A stretch of DNA of 64,000 nt from Marinilactibacillus sp. Marseille-P9653 (GTDB taxonomy: Bacteria > Bacillota > Bacilli > Lactobacillales > Carnobacteriaceae_A). Positions within the stretch are counted from its first letter, which is position 1; every line of letters begins with the position of its first letter. The notes below the pieces were generated by a model. The model worked only from the letters and a program-made list of their open reading frames with translations. It did not search any database and was not told the DNA's origin. Position numbers and translations under genes: made by a program. The stretch is from the NCBI RefSeq assembly GCF_916618885.1, contig NZ_CAKAKH010000001.1, positions 310,001 to 374,000 of the forward strand, written 5' to 3'. Shown piece after piece: positions 1-9,043 of the stretch.

Positions 1-23
1 TCTAAAGAGGAGGTTCTAATATC

Positions 24-767
24 ATGAGTAGTTTGAATTTTGCGCATAGAGGCTTCAGTAGCCAGTTCCCGGAAAATACCATGCTCGCTTTTGAAAAAGC
101 AGTTGAAGCAGGGGCTGATGGTATTGAACTGGACGTTCAGTTAACAAGGGACAAAGAAGTTGTCATTTTTCATGACGATACACTGGAACGGTTGACGAAC
201 GGAACAGGAACGTTAAGGAATTTTACGTTAGCAGAACTTCAACAGCTATCCATCGGTTCTCAGAAATGTGAAGAAGTATTAGGTCAACAGATACCAACAC
301 TTCGAGAGTATTTAAATTGGGTATCCGACACAGAATTATTAACAAATATTGAATTAAAAACAGCTTCCGGTGATCCTACTGGTTTAGAACAGAAAGTTCT
401 TGAGCTCATAGACTTATTCAATGTAAAAGAAAAGATTATCATTTCTTCTTTTCATGTAGAAAATATGAGTCGAGTGAAACAGTTAGACTCTGAAATTCAG
501 ACGGGGCTGTTAGTAATCGATTGTGACGAAAAGACTGTCCAAAAAGCTCTAGAGTTAGAAATGGATTATCTACATCCTTTGGCGAGTAAACTGGATAAAA
601 CAGTCATTGAGCATATCAATAAATTGAATTTAAAAATCAATACATGGACAATCAATGAAGTATCGGATCTGCAAAAAGCGAATGCTGCAAATCTTTACGG
701 AATTATAACTGACTACCCAGATAGACTGAAAGAAATACAAGAACAGTCTACTGAATTAACACATTAG
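24..767 (+). CDS. Glycerophosphodiester phosphodiesterase family protein
   Basis: A 247-residue protein of the GDPD family, which hydrolyses glycerophosphodiesters to glycerol-3-phosphate and an alcohol. The family fold is read from the N-terminal AHRG motif, PENT, the ELDVQLTRD segment, the catalytic FHDD and the C-terminal INTWTIN strand. All the usual catalytic and metal ligands appear present. There is no signal peptide, so it should act in the cytoplasm on imported or membrane-derived diesters. The ATG follows GAGGAGG at good spacing. A degenerate homologue lies about 200 bp downstream. Family assignment is firm; the substrate is not known. Confidence 0.93.
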   Translation: MSSLNFAHRGFSSQFPENTMLAFEKAVEAGADGIELDVQLTRDKEVVIFHDDTLERLTNGTGTLRNFTLAELQQLSIGSQKCEEVLGQQIPTLREYLNWVSDTELLTNIELKTASGDPTGLEQKVLELIDLFNVKEKIIISSFHVENMSRVKQLDSEIQTGLLVIDCDEKTVQKALELEMDYLHPLASKLDKTVIEHINKLNLKINTWTINEVSDLQKANAANLYGIITDYPDRLKEIQEQSTELTH

Positions 768-777
768 AGAAGTGAAA

Positions 778-818
778 AATAGAGGAAGAGTGATATATCG
801 CTCATCTTCTATTTTTTA
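778..818 (+). terminator. Rho-independent terminator after the phosphodiesterase gene
   Basis: A 17-bp imperfect stem (778-794 with 796-812, including G-U pairs and one mismatch) is followed by six T. It ends the upstream phosphodiesterase transcript. Confidence 0.7.
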
Positions 819-972
819 TTAATATCAAAGTGATAAATAAACTCAATTAAATAGATTATAGAGGGTTTACTCATTTAATAAATAAAGGTAATTGAATTAA
901 CGAAAAATAGGCCATTAAGTTTACAAAGCATTTTTATACTTAAATTGTATTAAAGAAAGGGAGGAATCTCAG

Positions 973-1652
973 ATGCTACTTACCGCTCATTCTGGAAGTG
1001 ATGCTACACCAAACAATAGTCTAGAATATATTGATAAAATGATTGACTATAATATAGATTGTCTAGAACTAGATGTAAGACGTGCGCAAAATGGTCAACT
1101 TTATCTGAGTCAAGATCCGATATATTCATTAGATCTAACTTCTTGTCTATTAAATTTGGACACTGTTTTTAAGTATATTGCTAAAAGATCTTCAAGAATC
1201 CGAATCAAATGCAATTTGAAAGAAAAAGGGCTTGAGGCAGAAGTACAATGGACTGCGGAGAAGCGAGAATTATTTGATCAAGTAGTCTTTTCAGGAACTG
1301 TTGAACCTTCGCATCTTTTTGTATGGGATAGAGATAAAATTTTTTATAATATTGAAAACTGTCTACCCAATATTTATACCGTTAAGGAATTAAAGAGAGC
1401 TCACTTTGATGTGGACATTACTTTTGTAGGAAGCACAAATTGCATACTCTGAATCTTTGTTATGAGTATTGTTCAAAAGGGTGGATTGAACTTTGTCATC
1501 AGAATAATATACAATTATCTGTCTGGACTGTAGATAATCTTGAAATGATTCAAGCGTATGAGCAACAAGATTTGTATAGCGTTACTACCAATCGGGCAAT
1601 CGAATATCTTAATAAAAGAACTCTTAAAAAATCTATCGTTAGTATAAGATAG
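973..1652 (+). pseudogene. Degenerate, frameshifted glycerophosphodiesterase paralogue
   Basis: Two reading frames, 973-1452 and the piece ending at 1652, together make about 226 residues of GDPD fold, but they are in different frames that switch near 1430-1440. The first part has AHSG, PNNS and ELDVRRAQ, matching the intact paralogue's AHRG, PENT and ELDVQLTR. The second has the C-terminal LSVWTVDN strand. Besides the frameshift, the catalytic HD is replaced by QD (LSQDP) and the PENT glutamate by Asn, so the ancestor was probably already inactive. A good AAAGGGAGG ribosome site precedes the ATG at 973. A sequencing error could explain the frameshift but not the lost catalytic residues. Confidence 0.8.
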
Positions 1653-1659
1653 ATTTTTT
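1626..1659 (+). terminator. Rho-independent terminator overlapping the end of the broken GDPD gene
   Basis: A 12-bp perfect stem (1626-1637 with 1648-1659) starts inside the last codons of the reading frame and ends in a six-T run. Its left arm begins with a matching A run, so it may act in both directions. Confidence 0.75.
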
Positions 1660-1809
1660 ATTTGGAATCAATGAGTTTAGATATAAACGTATACATTTAA
1701 TTGTATATTTATACTAAAAAATTGTAAAATTTGGAAATTAGTTTAGATTGTATTCAGTTAATACTATTCATTATTATCTAATTAATAGTAGCGTATTAAA
1801 AAAAAACGA

Positions 1810-1838
1810 TTGACATGTAAAGCGTATTTACTAATAAT
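1810..1838 (+). promoter_or_regulatory. Sigma-A promoter for the glutamine-type ABC operon
   Basis: TTGACA at 1810-1815, a 17-nt spacer and AATAAT at 1833-1838. The predicted start near 1845 gives a leader of about 115 nt before the first gene, which contains a possible 11-codon ORF. The rest of 1660-1945 is AT-rich with no gene seen. Confidence 0.6.
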
Positions 1839-1890
1839 CTAAAGTTATTCTCATATTTATTTAATAATTGTAATGTTCTAGGAGGTTCTC

Positions 1891-1926
1891 TTGATTGTTT
1901 CAGTTGCATGCATGCTGTATAATTAA
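1891..1926 (+). CDS. Possible 11-residue leader peptide upstream of the amino-acid importer
   Basis: A strong AGGAGG at 1880-1885 stands 5 nt before TTG at 1891, which opens an 11-codon frame reading MIVSVACMLYN and then TAA. It lies between the promoter at 1810 and the ABC gene at 1961, the usual place for a translated leader. It has no run of a single amino acid and no clear downstream attenuator, so it may be a chance ribosome site or the remnant of a lost gene. Confidence 0.25.
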   Translation: MIVSVACMLYN

Positions 1927-1960
1927 ATAATTGTCGTATTGAAAATTGAAAGGGGCACTA

Positions 1961-3424
1961 ATGAATACTATGAAAATTAAAAGGAAAAATAAAGTCACAA
2001 TAGGAATATTGTTCTTATTTACATTGTTATTAAATCTAGCCTTATCTCCTGTAAAAGTGGATGCAGCAGAACCGGTGAAGCAATATAACATTGCAACAGA
2101 CGTAACATTCGCACCATTTGAGTTCCAGGATGAAGATGGAAATTATGTAGGAATAGACGTTGAGATACTTACAGCCATTGCAGAAGATCAGGGATTTGAA
2201 TTTGATTTAAGACCGATGAACTTCAGCGCAGGACTTCAAGCGCTTGAATCGAATCAGGTCGATGGTATGATCGCGGCGATGAGTATTACGCCTGAACGTG
2301 AAGAAGCATTTGATTTCTCGGATCCTTATTTTGATGCAGGTCCCGTTATGGCCGTCCGCGAAGACAATGAAGAAATTGATTCATACGAAGATCTTGAAGG
2401 TAAAACAGTTGCAGTAAAAGTTGGAACAACTGGAGCGGAATTAGCTAGTGAGCTTCAAGAAAGTTATGACTTTGAAATCAACCAGTTCGAAGACTCGTCA
2501 GGTATGTATGAAGACGTCGTTTCTAGACACTCTGACGCAGTATTTGAAGATTATCCCGTTATGGCTTATGCGATTCAGCAAGGGTTAGAACTAAGATTTC
2601 CAACTCAACCAGAAGAAGGAGATTCTTATGGATTTGCAGTTAATAAGGGCGCGAATCCTGAGTTGATTGAAATGTTCAATGCTGGATTAGTGAATATTAG
2701 AGAAAATGGTACTTATGAAGAAATTACAGAAAAATATTTAGGAGATAGCGTACAAACTGGTCAAGCAAGTGGCTTCCTCGGATTACTACAAAGTAATTTT
2801 AGCAACTTAATGTCTGGTTTGGGACGCACGTTAGTATTGACATTGATTTCATTCGCAATTGCGCTCCTTGCCGGAACAATTATTGGCTTGTTCAGTGCAA
2901 CACCGAGTAAAGTGCTTAATGTCATTGCAGATATCTATGTAACAATCTTACGAGGTATTCCGTTGATTGTATTAGCATTCTTTATGTACTTTTCGATTCC
3001 TCAGTTGTTCGGATTGCAAATTACAGCTTTTACAGCCGGGATTATTACATTAAGTCTGAATACGACGGCTTATATTGCAGAGCAAGTTCGAGGTGGTATC
3101 GCTGCAGTTGAAAAAGGTCAGCTAGAGGCCGCACGTAGTCTGGGGTTACCTTATGGAGTTTCTATGCGTAAAGTCGTATTACCGCAAGCCATTAAGATTA
3201 TGATTCCGTCACTGATTAACCAATTCGTTATCACATTGAAAGATACATCGATCCTCTCCGTTATTGGAATCGTAGAATTGACACAGACAGGTCGAATTAT
3301 CATTGCCCGTAATTTCCAATCTAGTTCAATGTGGATTATTGTGGCGTTAATCTATCTTATTGTCATTACCCTATTAACGAAACTATCTAATCTGATTGAA
3401 AGGAGATTAGTAGCAAATGATTAA
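1961..3424 (+). CDS. Amino-acid ABC transporter, fused substrate-binding protein and permease (GlnP type)
   Basis: About 487 residues. An N-terminal signal/anchor helix ending near VDAA is followed by a SBP_bac_3 domain to about residue 250 (for example TFAPFEF and the [11 protein letters not shown] segment), then a His/Glu/Gln-type permease domain from about 265. The permease carries the EAARSLGL coupling loop that contacts the ATPase. The domain order matches Lactococcus-type GlnP, in which the receptor is tethered to the permease. ATG at 1961 has AAAGGGG at 5-6 nt; a TTG at 1946 lacks a usable ribosome site. The ATPase gene overlaps it by 8 bp. Glutamine, glutamate or another polar amino acid is the likely cargo. 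Confidence 0.9.
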   Translation: MNTMKIKRKNKVTIGILFLFTLLLNLALSPVKVDAAEPVKQYNIATDVTFAPFEFQDEDGNYVGIDVEILTAIAEDQGFEFDLRPMNFSAGLQALESNQVDGMIAAMSITPEREEAFDFSDPYFDAGPVMAVREDNEEIDSYEDLEGKTVAVKVGTTGAELASELQESYDFEINQFEDSSGMYEDVVSRHSDAVFEDYPVMAYAIQQGLELRFPTQPEEGDSYGFAVNKGANPELIEMFNAGLVNIRENGTYEEITEKYLGDSVQTGQASGFLGLLQSNFSNLMSGLGRTLVLTLISFAIALLAGTIIGLFSATPSKVLNVIADIYVTILRGIPLIVLAFFMYFSIPQLFGLQITAFTAGIITLSLNTTAYIAEQVRGGIAAVEKGQLEAARSLGLPYGVSMRKVVLPQAIKIMIPSLINQFVITLKDTSILSVIGIVELTQTGRIIIARNFQSSSMWIIVALIYLIVITLLTKLSNLIERRLVAND

Positions 3425-4145
3425 GCTTAAAACAGAACAATTAAGAAAAAGTTTTGGAGATCTTGAAGTCTTAAAAGGACTTGATATAGAAGTGAAAGAA
3501 GGGGAAGTTGTTGTCATTATCGGGCCTTCTGGTTCTGGTAAAAGTACTTTCTTACGCTGTATGAATTTATTAGAAAAAGTTAGCGGAGGGAAAGTGATTG
3601 TAGACGATCACGACCTAACAGATCCTTCTCAAAATATCAATAAAGTTCGTGAAAATATCGGCATGGTGTTCCAGCAATTCAACTTATTCCCACATTTATC
3701 CGTTACAGATAACATTACGTTAGCACCAAAACAATTATTGAATCTGTCGAATGAAGACAGTAAGAAGCTAGCTATGAAGTTACTTGAAAGCGTTGGTATG
3801 GAAGATAAGGCTGATGCTTATCCAAGTTCATTATCAGGTGGACAAAAGCAACGTGTGGCAATTGCCAGAGCGTTAGCCATGGATCCTGACATTATGTTGT
3901 TCGATGAGCCGACAAGTGCTTTGGACCCTGAGATGGTTGGAGAAGTACTTGGAGCAATGAAGAAATTAGCGCAAGAAGGAATGACGATGGTCGTCGTTAC
4001 ACACGAAATGGGCTTTGCTAGAGAAATGGCAGACCGTATCGTCTTTATGGATGAAGGACATATCGTTGAAGTTGGTACACCTGAACAGATTTTTAACAAT
4101 CCACAAAGTGAAAGAACACGCGACTTCTTAGATAAAGTATTATAA
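3417..4145 (+). CDS. Amino-acid ABC transporter ATP-binding protein (GlnQ type)
   Basis: A 242-residue ATPase partner of the preceding receptor-permease. Walker A is GPSGSGKST, the Q-loop is FQQFNLF, the signature is LSGGQKQR, Walker B runs into DEPTSALDP and the switch His is in VVTHEMGFA. This set is typical of the polar amino-acid ATPase subfamily. Its start overlaps the permease gene by 8 bp, which implies translational coupling and an equal supply of the two subunits. A strong terminator follows, so the operon is two genes. Confidence 0.94.
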   Translation: MIKLKTEQLRKSFGDLEVLKGLDIEVKEGEVVVIIGPSGSGKSTFLRCMNLLEKVSGGKVIVDDHDLTDPSQNINKVRENIGMVFQQFNLFPHLSVTDNITLAPKQLLNLSNEDSKKLAMKLLESVGMEDKADAYPSSLSGGQKQRVAIARALAMDPDIMLFDEPTSALDPEMVGEVLGAMKKLAQEGMTMVVVTHEMGFAREMADRIVFMDEGHIVEVGTPEQIFNNPQSERTRDFLDKVL

Positions 4146-4170
4146 ACAATCAAAGTTTCACTTAAACGCA

Positions 4171-4220
4171 TAGACCTGCAGAAGAAATCATTTTCGATTT
4201 CTTCTGCAGGTCTATTTTTT
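4171..4220 (+). terminator. Strong Rho-independent terminator
   Basis: A perfect 19-bp stem (4171-4189 with 4196-4214), a 6-nt loop and a six-T tail end the glnPQ-like operon. Because the downstream gene is convergent, the same stem may also serve it on the other strand, though the minus-strand tail is poorer. Confidence 0.9.
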
Positions 4221-4272
4221 CAATCATTATAGTGTTTGTCAGATGTCACCTTGTTGCGTACTTTTTAATTGA

Positions 4273-4815
4273 TCATTCTGCAGATAACCTAGTATCTACC
4301 AGTTCCATAACCTCATCAATACTAATAGGCTTATACTCAATCATGTCTGCTCCGATATTGACGGCTCTTGGTCCTAAGGTTGTTTCAAAGTGAGGCGTCT
4401 GTGTATCGTGTGCATGGCCGTAAAGATGGATTGCTCCGCGGAAATAGCCATCCCATTCCAAAATAGGATAATGAAACAAGACAAATTTTCTTTTATAGTA
4501 TTTAAGCGTGTGGTAATCTTTGACCCACTCAAAATGATTAGGATCAAACTCTTTGTCTTTAAGATATTGTTCATGGTTACCTTTAACTAAATATTTTTTA
4601 CCTCGTAGCTTTTTCAATATGGCATTGGCTTGCTCGCCAGTCCCTCTATATAAGAAATCTCCTACTATATAAACTTCGTCTTTCGGAGAATGAACGACAC
4701 TGTTCCAATTATCAATCAGTTGCTCGTTCATTTCAGCTACATCCTCAAAAGGTCGGTGGCTGAACTCAATGACATTTTCGTGAAAGAAGTGCATATCTGC
4801 GATAAAATATTTCAT
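4273..4815 (-). CDS. Calcineurin-like metallophosphoesterase
   Basis: About 180 residues with the ordered metal-binding motifs of the family: DMH near the N-terminus, GDF, GNHE, a single His in FHYPILEW, and YGHAHD near the C-terminus. Members hydrolyse phosphomono- or diesters using two metals; the physiological substrate here cannot be told. ATG at 4815 is preferred because AAGGA lies 8 nt upstream; an ATG three codons earlier abuts that site. It is monocistronic and convergent with the ABC operon. No signal peptide is present, so it is probably cytoplasmic. Confidence 0.88.
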   Translation of the reverse strand: MKYFIADMHFFHENVIEFSHRPFEDVAEMNEQLIDNWNSVVHSPKDEVYIVGDFLYRGTGEQANAILKKLRGKKYLVKGNHEQYLKDKEFDPNHFEWVKDYHTLKYYKRKFVLFHYPILEWDGYFRGAIHLYGHAHDTQTPHFETTLGPRAVNIGADMIEYKPISIDEVMELVDTRLSAE

Positions 4816-4945
4816 ACATTGCATCCTTCATATTCTTTTTTCCCTAAAGGATTGTCTTTTAATATACCGAAAAATTCTGGTTAGATGCAAGCTAGTTGTA
4901 TTTGGATAGACAGTAAGTATTAGATACTACTATTTATTTAATTTA

Positions 4946-5695
4946 CTAAAAAATATTTACACCACAAACTTCAAAATCATGACGGGTGCTTTCTTCAAGA
5001 GCGTCGTCCGTAATAATACCCTCCCCCATTAAGGGTGCAACATTCAGTAAGGAATGGATACTAAATTTACTTGAGTCGCCGATTCCGTAGATACGGTTCG
5101 CTTGCTTGAACATCGCTTTCTTTAGTTGTGATTCCCCAAAACCGTAATCTGTAAATCCTGATTCCAAGGATACACCACTGAAACTCATAAAAAACACATT
5201 CATGTGGAATTGCTTGAAAAACCCCGCACTAGATTCTCCTACAAAACAGAGTTCTTCGTTTCTAACGGAACCTCCTGGCAAAATCAGTTGAAAGGAACTT
5301 CTTTTCGCTAGTTCAATGGTGATTACAATCGAGTTTGTCAGAATCGTCAGATTTTTAAAATGCTGAGTCAGTTCAATAGCGATTTGAGTATTTGTCGTAC
5401 TAACATCCAGACTAATGACCTCATTCTCTTTCACAAAATGAATGGCTTTTTCAGCGATGACTTTCTTTTTAACAGAATTCAAGTTGGCACGATATAAATA
5501 GTCTGTTTCATGAACAAATTCTCTATTCAAATAAGCACCGCCATGCATACGGATGATGATGTTTTGTTTCTCAAGGTACATGAGATCTCTACGGATCGTT
5601 TCCAGTGAAAAATTGAACTCTTCTGCAAGTTTGTTGTTTTTGACCGTTCGGTGAGTGGGAAAGTATTTAACGATATTTTCTTGTCTTGCGTTCAT
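4946..5695 (-). CDS. DeoR/GlpR-family transcriptional regulator
   Basis: 249 residues. The N-terminal DeoR winged helix-turn-helix (about 1-57) contains the TIRRDLMYLE recognition helix and the MHGGAYL turn. The C-terminal DeoRC sugar-phosphate-binding domain includes DVSTTNTQIA, LTNSIVI, LPGGSVRNEE and IGDSSKF. Members are usually repressors released by a phosphorylated sugar. It faces away from a decayed HAD phosphatase gene, and a 14-bp palindrome lies between them, so autoregulation or control of a former sugar-phosphate locus is possible. Its effector is unknown. Confidence 0.9.
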   Translation of the reverse strand: MNARQENIVKYFPTHRTVKNNKLAEEFNFSLETIRRDLMYLEKQNIIIRMHGGAYLNREFVHETDYLYRANLNSVKKKVIAEKAIHFVKENEVISLDVSTTNTQIAIELTQHFKNLTILTNSIVITIELAKRSSFQLILPGGSVRNEELCFVGESSAGFFKQFHMNVFFMSFSGVSLESGFTDYGFGESQLKKAMFKQANRIYGIGDSSKFSIHSLLNVAPLMGEGIITDDALEESTRHDFEVCGVNIF

Positions 5696-5758
5696 ACTGT
5701 CCCTCGTTGTATCGTTTCTTATGTGTATAGCTTACTAAACTTTGTGGGGTTATTTGGT

Positions 5759-5772
5759 TTTTACATGTAAAA
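5759..5772. promoter_or_regulatory. Palindromic candidate operator between the DeoR gene and the HAD pseudogene
   Basis: TTTTACATGTAAAA is a perfect 14-bp palindrome about 65 bp upstream of the DeoR-family start. Position and symmetry suit a regulator site. No second copy was noticed nearby, and AT-rich palindromes of this size can arise by chance. Confidence 0.35.
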
Positions 5773-5781
5773 CACACATAA

Positions 5782-6324
5782 AATAGTCCGATTGCTAGCG
5801 GGACATCGATGGATATCGCTGAGGTGATTTCGTCAGAAAACAAGATGGATCAAGAAGACATTTTAAAATAGTTGCGTGAGCATTACCACAAATGGACGAT
5901 TGCGCATCCAGAAGCACTGATTCCGCTGACAAAATTAAAAGACCTTTTTCAAGAATTGAAAACAGCAGGTTTCAAGATTGGAATCGCTACGGCAGATGAC
6001 CTGGATGTAACAGAGTGGACGGCGCAGTATCTTGGGGTTAGAGAGGATATTGACTTTCTAGGGACAAGTGAGCAATTCCGAGCGAAACCGGATGTTGAGA
6101 TGCTGGATGCATTCTGTATGAGTACGGGACTAGAGAAGCATGAAGTGATTCATATTGGGGATTCTGTAGCGGATATGGAATTTTCCCAGCATGGTCACGC
6201 AGGAATCGCGGTTTTGTCAGGAGCGGGAACACGAGCGGAACTTTCGGCTTACACAGATTATATCGTTGATTCGCTAGATGATTTGATTCCGCTGTTACGA
6301 GAGACATTCAAAATGGGTCGTTAA
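5782..6324 (+). pseudogene. Truncated HAD-superfamily phosphatase gene with an internal stop
   Basis: The readable part (from about 5872) is the C-terminal HAD core: GIATADDLD (motif II Thr), KPDVEMLDAF (motif III Lys) and HIGDSVADMEF (motif IV). Motif I with the Asp nucleophile is absent. Upstream, codons 5782-5868 continue in the same frame as a plausible cap-domain segment (ASGTSMDIAEVIS) but are interrupted by TAG at 5869-5871, and the frame is closed by TAA at 5779. The nonsense codon and missing N-terminus make a pseudogene the best reading; a TTG at 5872 without a ribosome site is the only start. It may be the former partner of the divergent DeoR regulator. Confidence 0.8.
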
Positions 6325-6330
6325 AAGATA

Positions 6331-6373
6331 ATCTACAGTTAATGAATGAGAACTCTTAGCTGTAGATTTTTTT
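6331..6373 (+). terminator. Rho-independent terminator
   Basis: A 12-bp stem with one G-U pair (6331-6342 with 6356-6367) is followed by six T. It still follows the decayed HAD gene. Confidence 0.8.
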
Positions 6374-6450
6374 GTTAAAGATGATTGAAATAATAGATGT
6401 AAAGGTATACAGTAGACTTATCTAGTAGATTAAGAATGGAGTGAGCCTTG

Positions 6451-6669
6451 ATGTTTGGAAAAGACAAAAATAATGCAGAAAATACAACTGAAAAACGATT
6501 TGTTGTGAAAACGACCGAAGCAGTCGATGATCTAGGACAATATTCTATTGTCGTCGATCAAGTAACCGGCGTACATTATTTACAAACATGGGTAGGGGCT
6601 GGGAGTAGTATAACGCCTTTATTGGATGCACAAGGTAGAGTTGTGATAGAGCACCATCCGAACAACTAA
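6451..6669 (+). CDS. DUF6440 family small protein
   Basis: A 72-residue soluble protein resembling DUF6440: a basic/polar N-terminus, then KRFVVKTTE, the IVVDQVTGVHYL strand pair and TPLLDAQGRVVI at the C-terminus. The family is widespread in Firmicutes and has no known function. ATG at 6451 is chosen because GGAGTG lies 7 nt upstream; TTG at 6448 is closer than ideal. The methyltransferase gene follows after about 40 bp with its own ribosome site, so the two could share a transcript. Family recognition is from memory of the motif pattern. Confidence 0.75.
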   Translation: MFGKDKNNAENTTEKRFVVKTTEAVDDLGQYSIVVDQVTGVHYLQTWVGAGSSITPLLDAQGRVVIEHHPNN

Positions 6670-6706
6670 AAAAGGTAAAGATTTTTGAAACATAGGGGGA
6701 AATGAT

Positions 6707-7333
6707 TTGTTAGATAGCACAGGCTTTGATTTGTGGGCGGAAGAATATGATAAAACAGTAGAAGTAACGGAAGAAAATAATGCGTATCCATTCGCTGGGT
6801 ATAAAAGTGTCTTGAACAGTATTTACAACGAGATCATGAAGCGTCCAAATTCGAAAGTATTGGATATAGGGTTTGGTACAGGTACGTTGACGGAAAAGTT
6901 ATACGAAAAAGGCCATGAAATAAGCGGAATTGATTTTTCAGCTAAAATGATTGCTATTGCAAAAGAGAAAATGCCCTCAGCCAACCTAATGGAGTGGGAT
7001 ATTTCTAATGGATTACCTGAAAAGGTCACGACAAATCAGTGTGACTTTATCGTCAGTACATATGCACTCCACCATTTATCTGATAAAGATAAAGTGACCT
7101 TTATTAAAAAGTTGATCAGTATACTGAAAGATGAAGGTGAACTGTTTATTGGAGACGTTGCTTATCAAACAAGAGAAGCGTTAAATGCGTCCAGGCAAAC
7201 TTATCAGGATTCTTGGGATGAGGAGGAATTTTACCTAGTTGCCGATGAAATTACAGAAGCTTTGAAAGGTGTGGCTAGTTGTAAATTTTACGCTAAATCC
7301 CACTGTGCTGGAGTGTTAGTTATTAAAAAATGA
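6707..7333 (+). CDS. Class I SAM-dependent methyltransferase
   Basis: 208 residues with the Rossmann-type SAM-binding fold: motif I VLDIGFGTGTLTEKL, the acidic end of strand 2 in ISGIDFSAKM, MEWDIS, and the post-motif region FIVSTYALHHLSDKDK. The N-terminal FDLWAEEYDKTV pattern is common in YrrT-like small-molecule methyltransferases. It starts at TTG 6707 behind GGGGGAAATGA. No specific substrate can be inferred, and the neighbours (a DUF6440 protein and lactate oxidase) give no clue. Confidence 0.85.
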   Translation: MLDSTGFDLWAEEYDKTVEVTEENNAYPFAGYKSVLNSIYNEIMKRPNSKVLDIGFGTGTLTEKLYEKGHEISGIDFSAKMIAIAKEKMPSANLMEWDISNGLPEKVTTNQCDFIVSTYALHHLSDKDKVTFIKKLISILKDEGELFIGDVAYQTREALNASRQTYQDSWDEEEFYLVADEITEALKGVASCKFYAKSHCAGVLVIKK

Positions 7334-7358
7334 CGGTTTACAATAAGTATAAGCATAT

Positions 7359-7386
7359 TTGACAGAGGATTTTCGTTTAATAAAGT
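7359..7386 (+). promoter_or_regulatory. Promoter of the lactate oxidase gene
   Basis: TTGACA at 7359-7364, a 16-nt spacer and TAAAGT at 7381-7386. The predicted start lies about 40 bp upstream of the ATG at 7434. Confidence 0.55.
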
Positions 7387-7433
7387 AAAGGGATTCTATA
7401 CGATTGACGCTTACAAAATATAGGGGTGAAAAT

Positions 7434-8549
7434 ATGTCAATAGAAAATCAAGAAAACTATCAAGCACCAACAGAAATTAAAGATTTGGATATCGTGAACA
7501 CGTATGAATTGGAAGAAGCTGCCAAAGAAGTTGTACCTAAAGGTGGGTACGGGTATATTTCTGGAGGGTCCGGAGATGAGTTTACAAAGAAACAGAATAT
7601 TGAATCGTTTAACCACAAAGGGGTCCTGCCACGTGTACTAGCAGATGTTGAGAACCCTGATCTGGAGACAACCATCTTAGGACATAAAATCAGAGCGCCG
7701 TTTATTATGGCACCGATCGCAGCACATGGATTAGCGCACGAAACGAAAGAAGCGGGAACAGCAAAAGGTGTTGCCGAATTTGGAACAATTATGTCTATCA
7801 GTGCATATTCAGGGGCGACTTTTGAAGAAATTGAAAAAGGTCTAAATGGTGCACCACGCTGGTTCCAGCTGTATATGAGTAAAGACGATGAATTGAACAA
7901 ATTGATTGTAGATGAAGCAAAAAAAGACGGTGCTACGGCAATTATCCTTACGGCAGATGCGACTTTAAGTGGAAACCGAGAAACCGATATCCGAAATCAG
8001 TTTGTTTATCCATTTGGTATGCCCATCGTTTCTCGTTATTTAACGGGTAGTGGAGAAAACATGTCTTTGAATAATATTTACGCACAGTCTAAGCAGAAAA
8101 TCAGTCCAAAAGATGTGGAGTTTCTAGCGAGTTACTCTGAATTACCCATCATCGTGAAAGGCATTCAAACACCAGAAGATGCTTTAATTGCGATCAGAGC
8201 AGGTGCCGCAGGTATCTGGGTATCCAATCACGGAGGCCGTCAGTTAGATGGGGCACCAGGTTCATTCGATACACTTAAAGGCATTGCTAAAGCTGTTGGA
8301 GGAGAAGTTCCGGTTATCTTTGATAGTGGTGTTCGCCGTGGAGAACATATTTTTAAAGCAATAGCTAGCGGAGCGGACATTGTCGCGCTCGGTCGTCCCA
8401 TGCTTTATGGATTAGCACTTGGCGGATGGAAAGGCGTGCGCTCGGTACTCGAATATTTTGAAACAGATTTGAGACGTGTGATGCAACTTGCAGGAACGCA
8501 GACAGTAGAAGATATTAAACGTGCGAAATTGTATGATTTCAAGAAATAA
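7434..8549 (+). CDS. lctO: L-lactate oxidase (FMN-dependent alpha-hydroxy-acid oxidase)
   Basis: 371 residues, closely resembling Aerococcus viridans lactate oxidase along its whole length: [57 protein letters not shown] and [10 protein letters not shown] all match family landmarks. The catalytic His is H266 in SNHGGRQLD, and the FMN phosphate-binding [10 protein letters not shown] and [13 protein letters not shown] follow. It oxidises L-lactate to pyruvate with O2, giving H2O2. ATG at 7434 has AGGGGTG at good spacing; the earlier TTG at 7404 does not. The gene has its own promoter and terminator. Related glycolate or hydroxy-acid oxidases are less likely given the similarity. Confidence 0.92.
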   Translation: MSIENQENYQAPTEIKDLDIVNTYELEEAAKEVVPKGGYGYISGGSGDEFTKKQNIESFNHKGVLPRVLADVENPDLETTILGHKIRAPFIMAPIAAHGLAHETKEAGTAKGVAEFGTIMSISAYSGATFEEIEKGLNGAPRWFQLYMSKDDELNKLIVDEAKKDGATAIILTADATLSGNRETDIRNQFVYPFGMPIVSRYLTGSGENMSLNNIYAQSKQKISPKDVEFLASYSELPIIVKGIQTPEDALIAIRAGAAGIWVSNHGGRQLDGAPGSFDTLKGIAKAVGGEVPVIFDSGVRRGEHIFKAIASGADIVALGRPMLYGLALGGWKGVRSVLEYFETDLRRVMQLAGTQTVEDIKRAKLYDFKK

Positions 8550-8599
8550 AGAATAAACATAGTAGCGCATTGTCCATTTTATTTATAAGAAGAATAAAC

Positions 8600-8650
8600 A
8601 CACCAGCAAAGAAATCCTGAACTTTAGATAATCTTTGCTGGTGTTTTTTT
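8600..8650 (+). terminator. Rho-independent terminator after lctO
   Basis: An 11-12 bp perfect stem (CACCAGCAAAG at 8601 with its complement ending at 8643) is followed by seven T. Confidence 0.9.
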
Positions 8651-8679
8651 AATAAAAGCATGCTATTTGGGAGTGACAC

Positions 8680-8904
8680 ATGGAAATGTTAACAGCGATA
8701 CAAAAGGCTTTAGAAACCAGAGGACCGATGATTCTACTAGGAGTACTCTTTTTAATTGGTGGAATTTCATTAATAATTATTGGAATGAAAATTCGGAAAC
8801 AAAGTAGATCTTCAGCTTTGGTAAGTATGATACTAGGGATTTTAGTTATACTTGGCGCACTCTATTTACTGATATGGACAATTGCGTTTGGAGTCAACGC
8901 TTAA
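8680..8904 (+). CDS. Small two-helix membrane protein
   Basis: A 74-residue protein with a short amphipathic N-terminus, a hydrophobic helix at about 18-36, a basic loop (KIRKQSR) and a second helix at about 46-70. GGGAGTG lies at good distance from the ATG. I do not recognise a family. It stands between the lctO terminator and another membrane-protein gene and may be cotranscribed with the latter. Confidence 0.65.
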   Translation: MEMLTAIQKALETRGPMILLGVLFLIGGISLIIIGMKIRKQSRSSALVSMILGILVILGALYLLIWTIAFGVNA

Positions 8905-9043
8905 TCAAAAGGTTTATAGAAAGTAAAAGTATTGCAGATATTTTTAAAGAGGGTGAGGCTAAAGTTACACTGAATTTTTAAGTTAGGATCACATTTTTTT
9001 CAAACTATTAATCAATTACATAAAAATGAATTGGGGTGAGCGT

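Noticed and set aside
3818-4171. 117-codon minus-strand frame opposite the glnQ-like gene
   Set aside because: Lies antisense to the signature and Walker B region of the ATPase and starts inside the terminator region.
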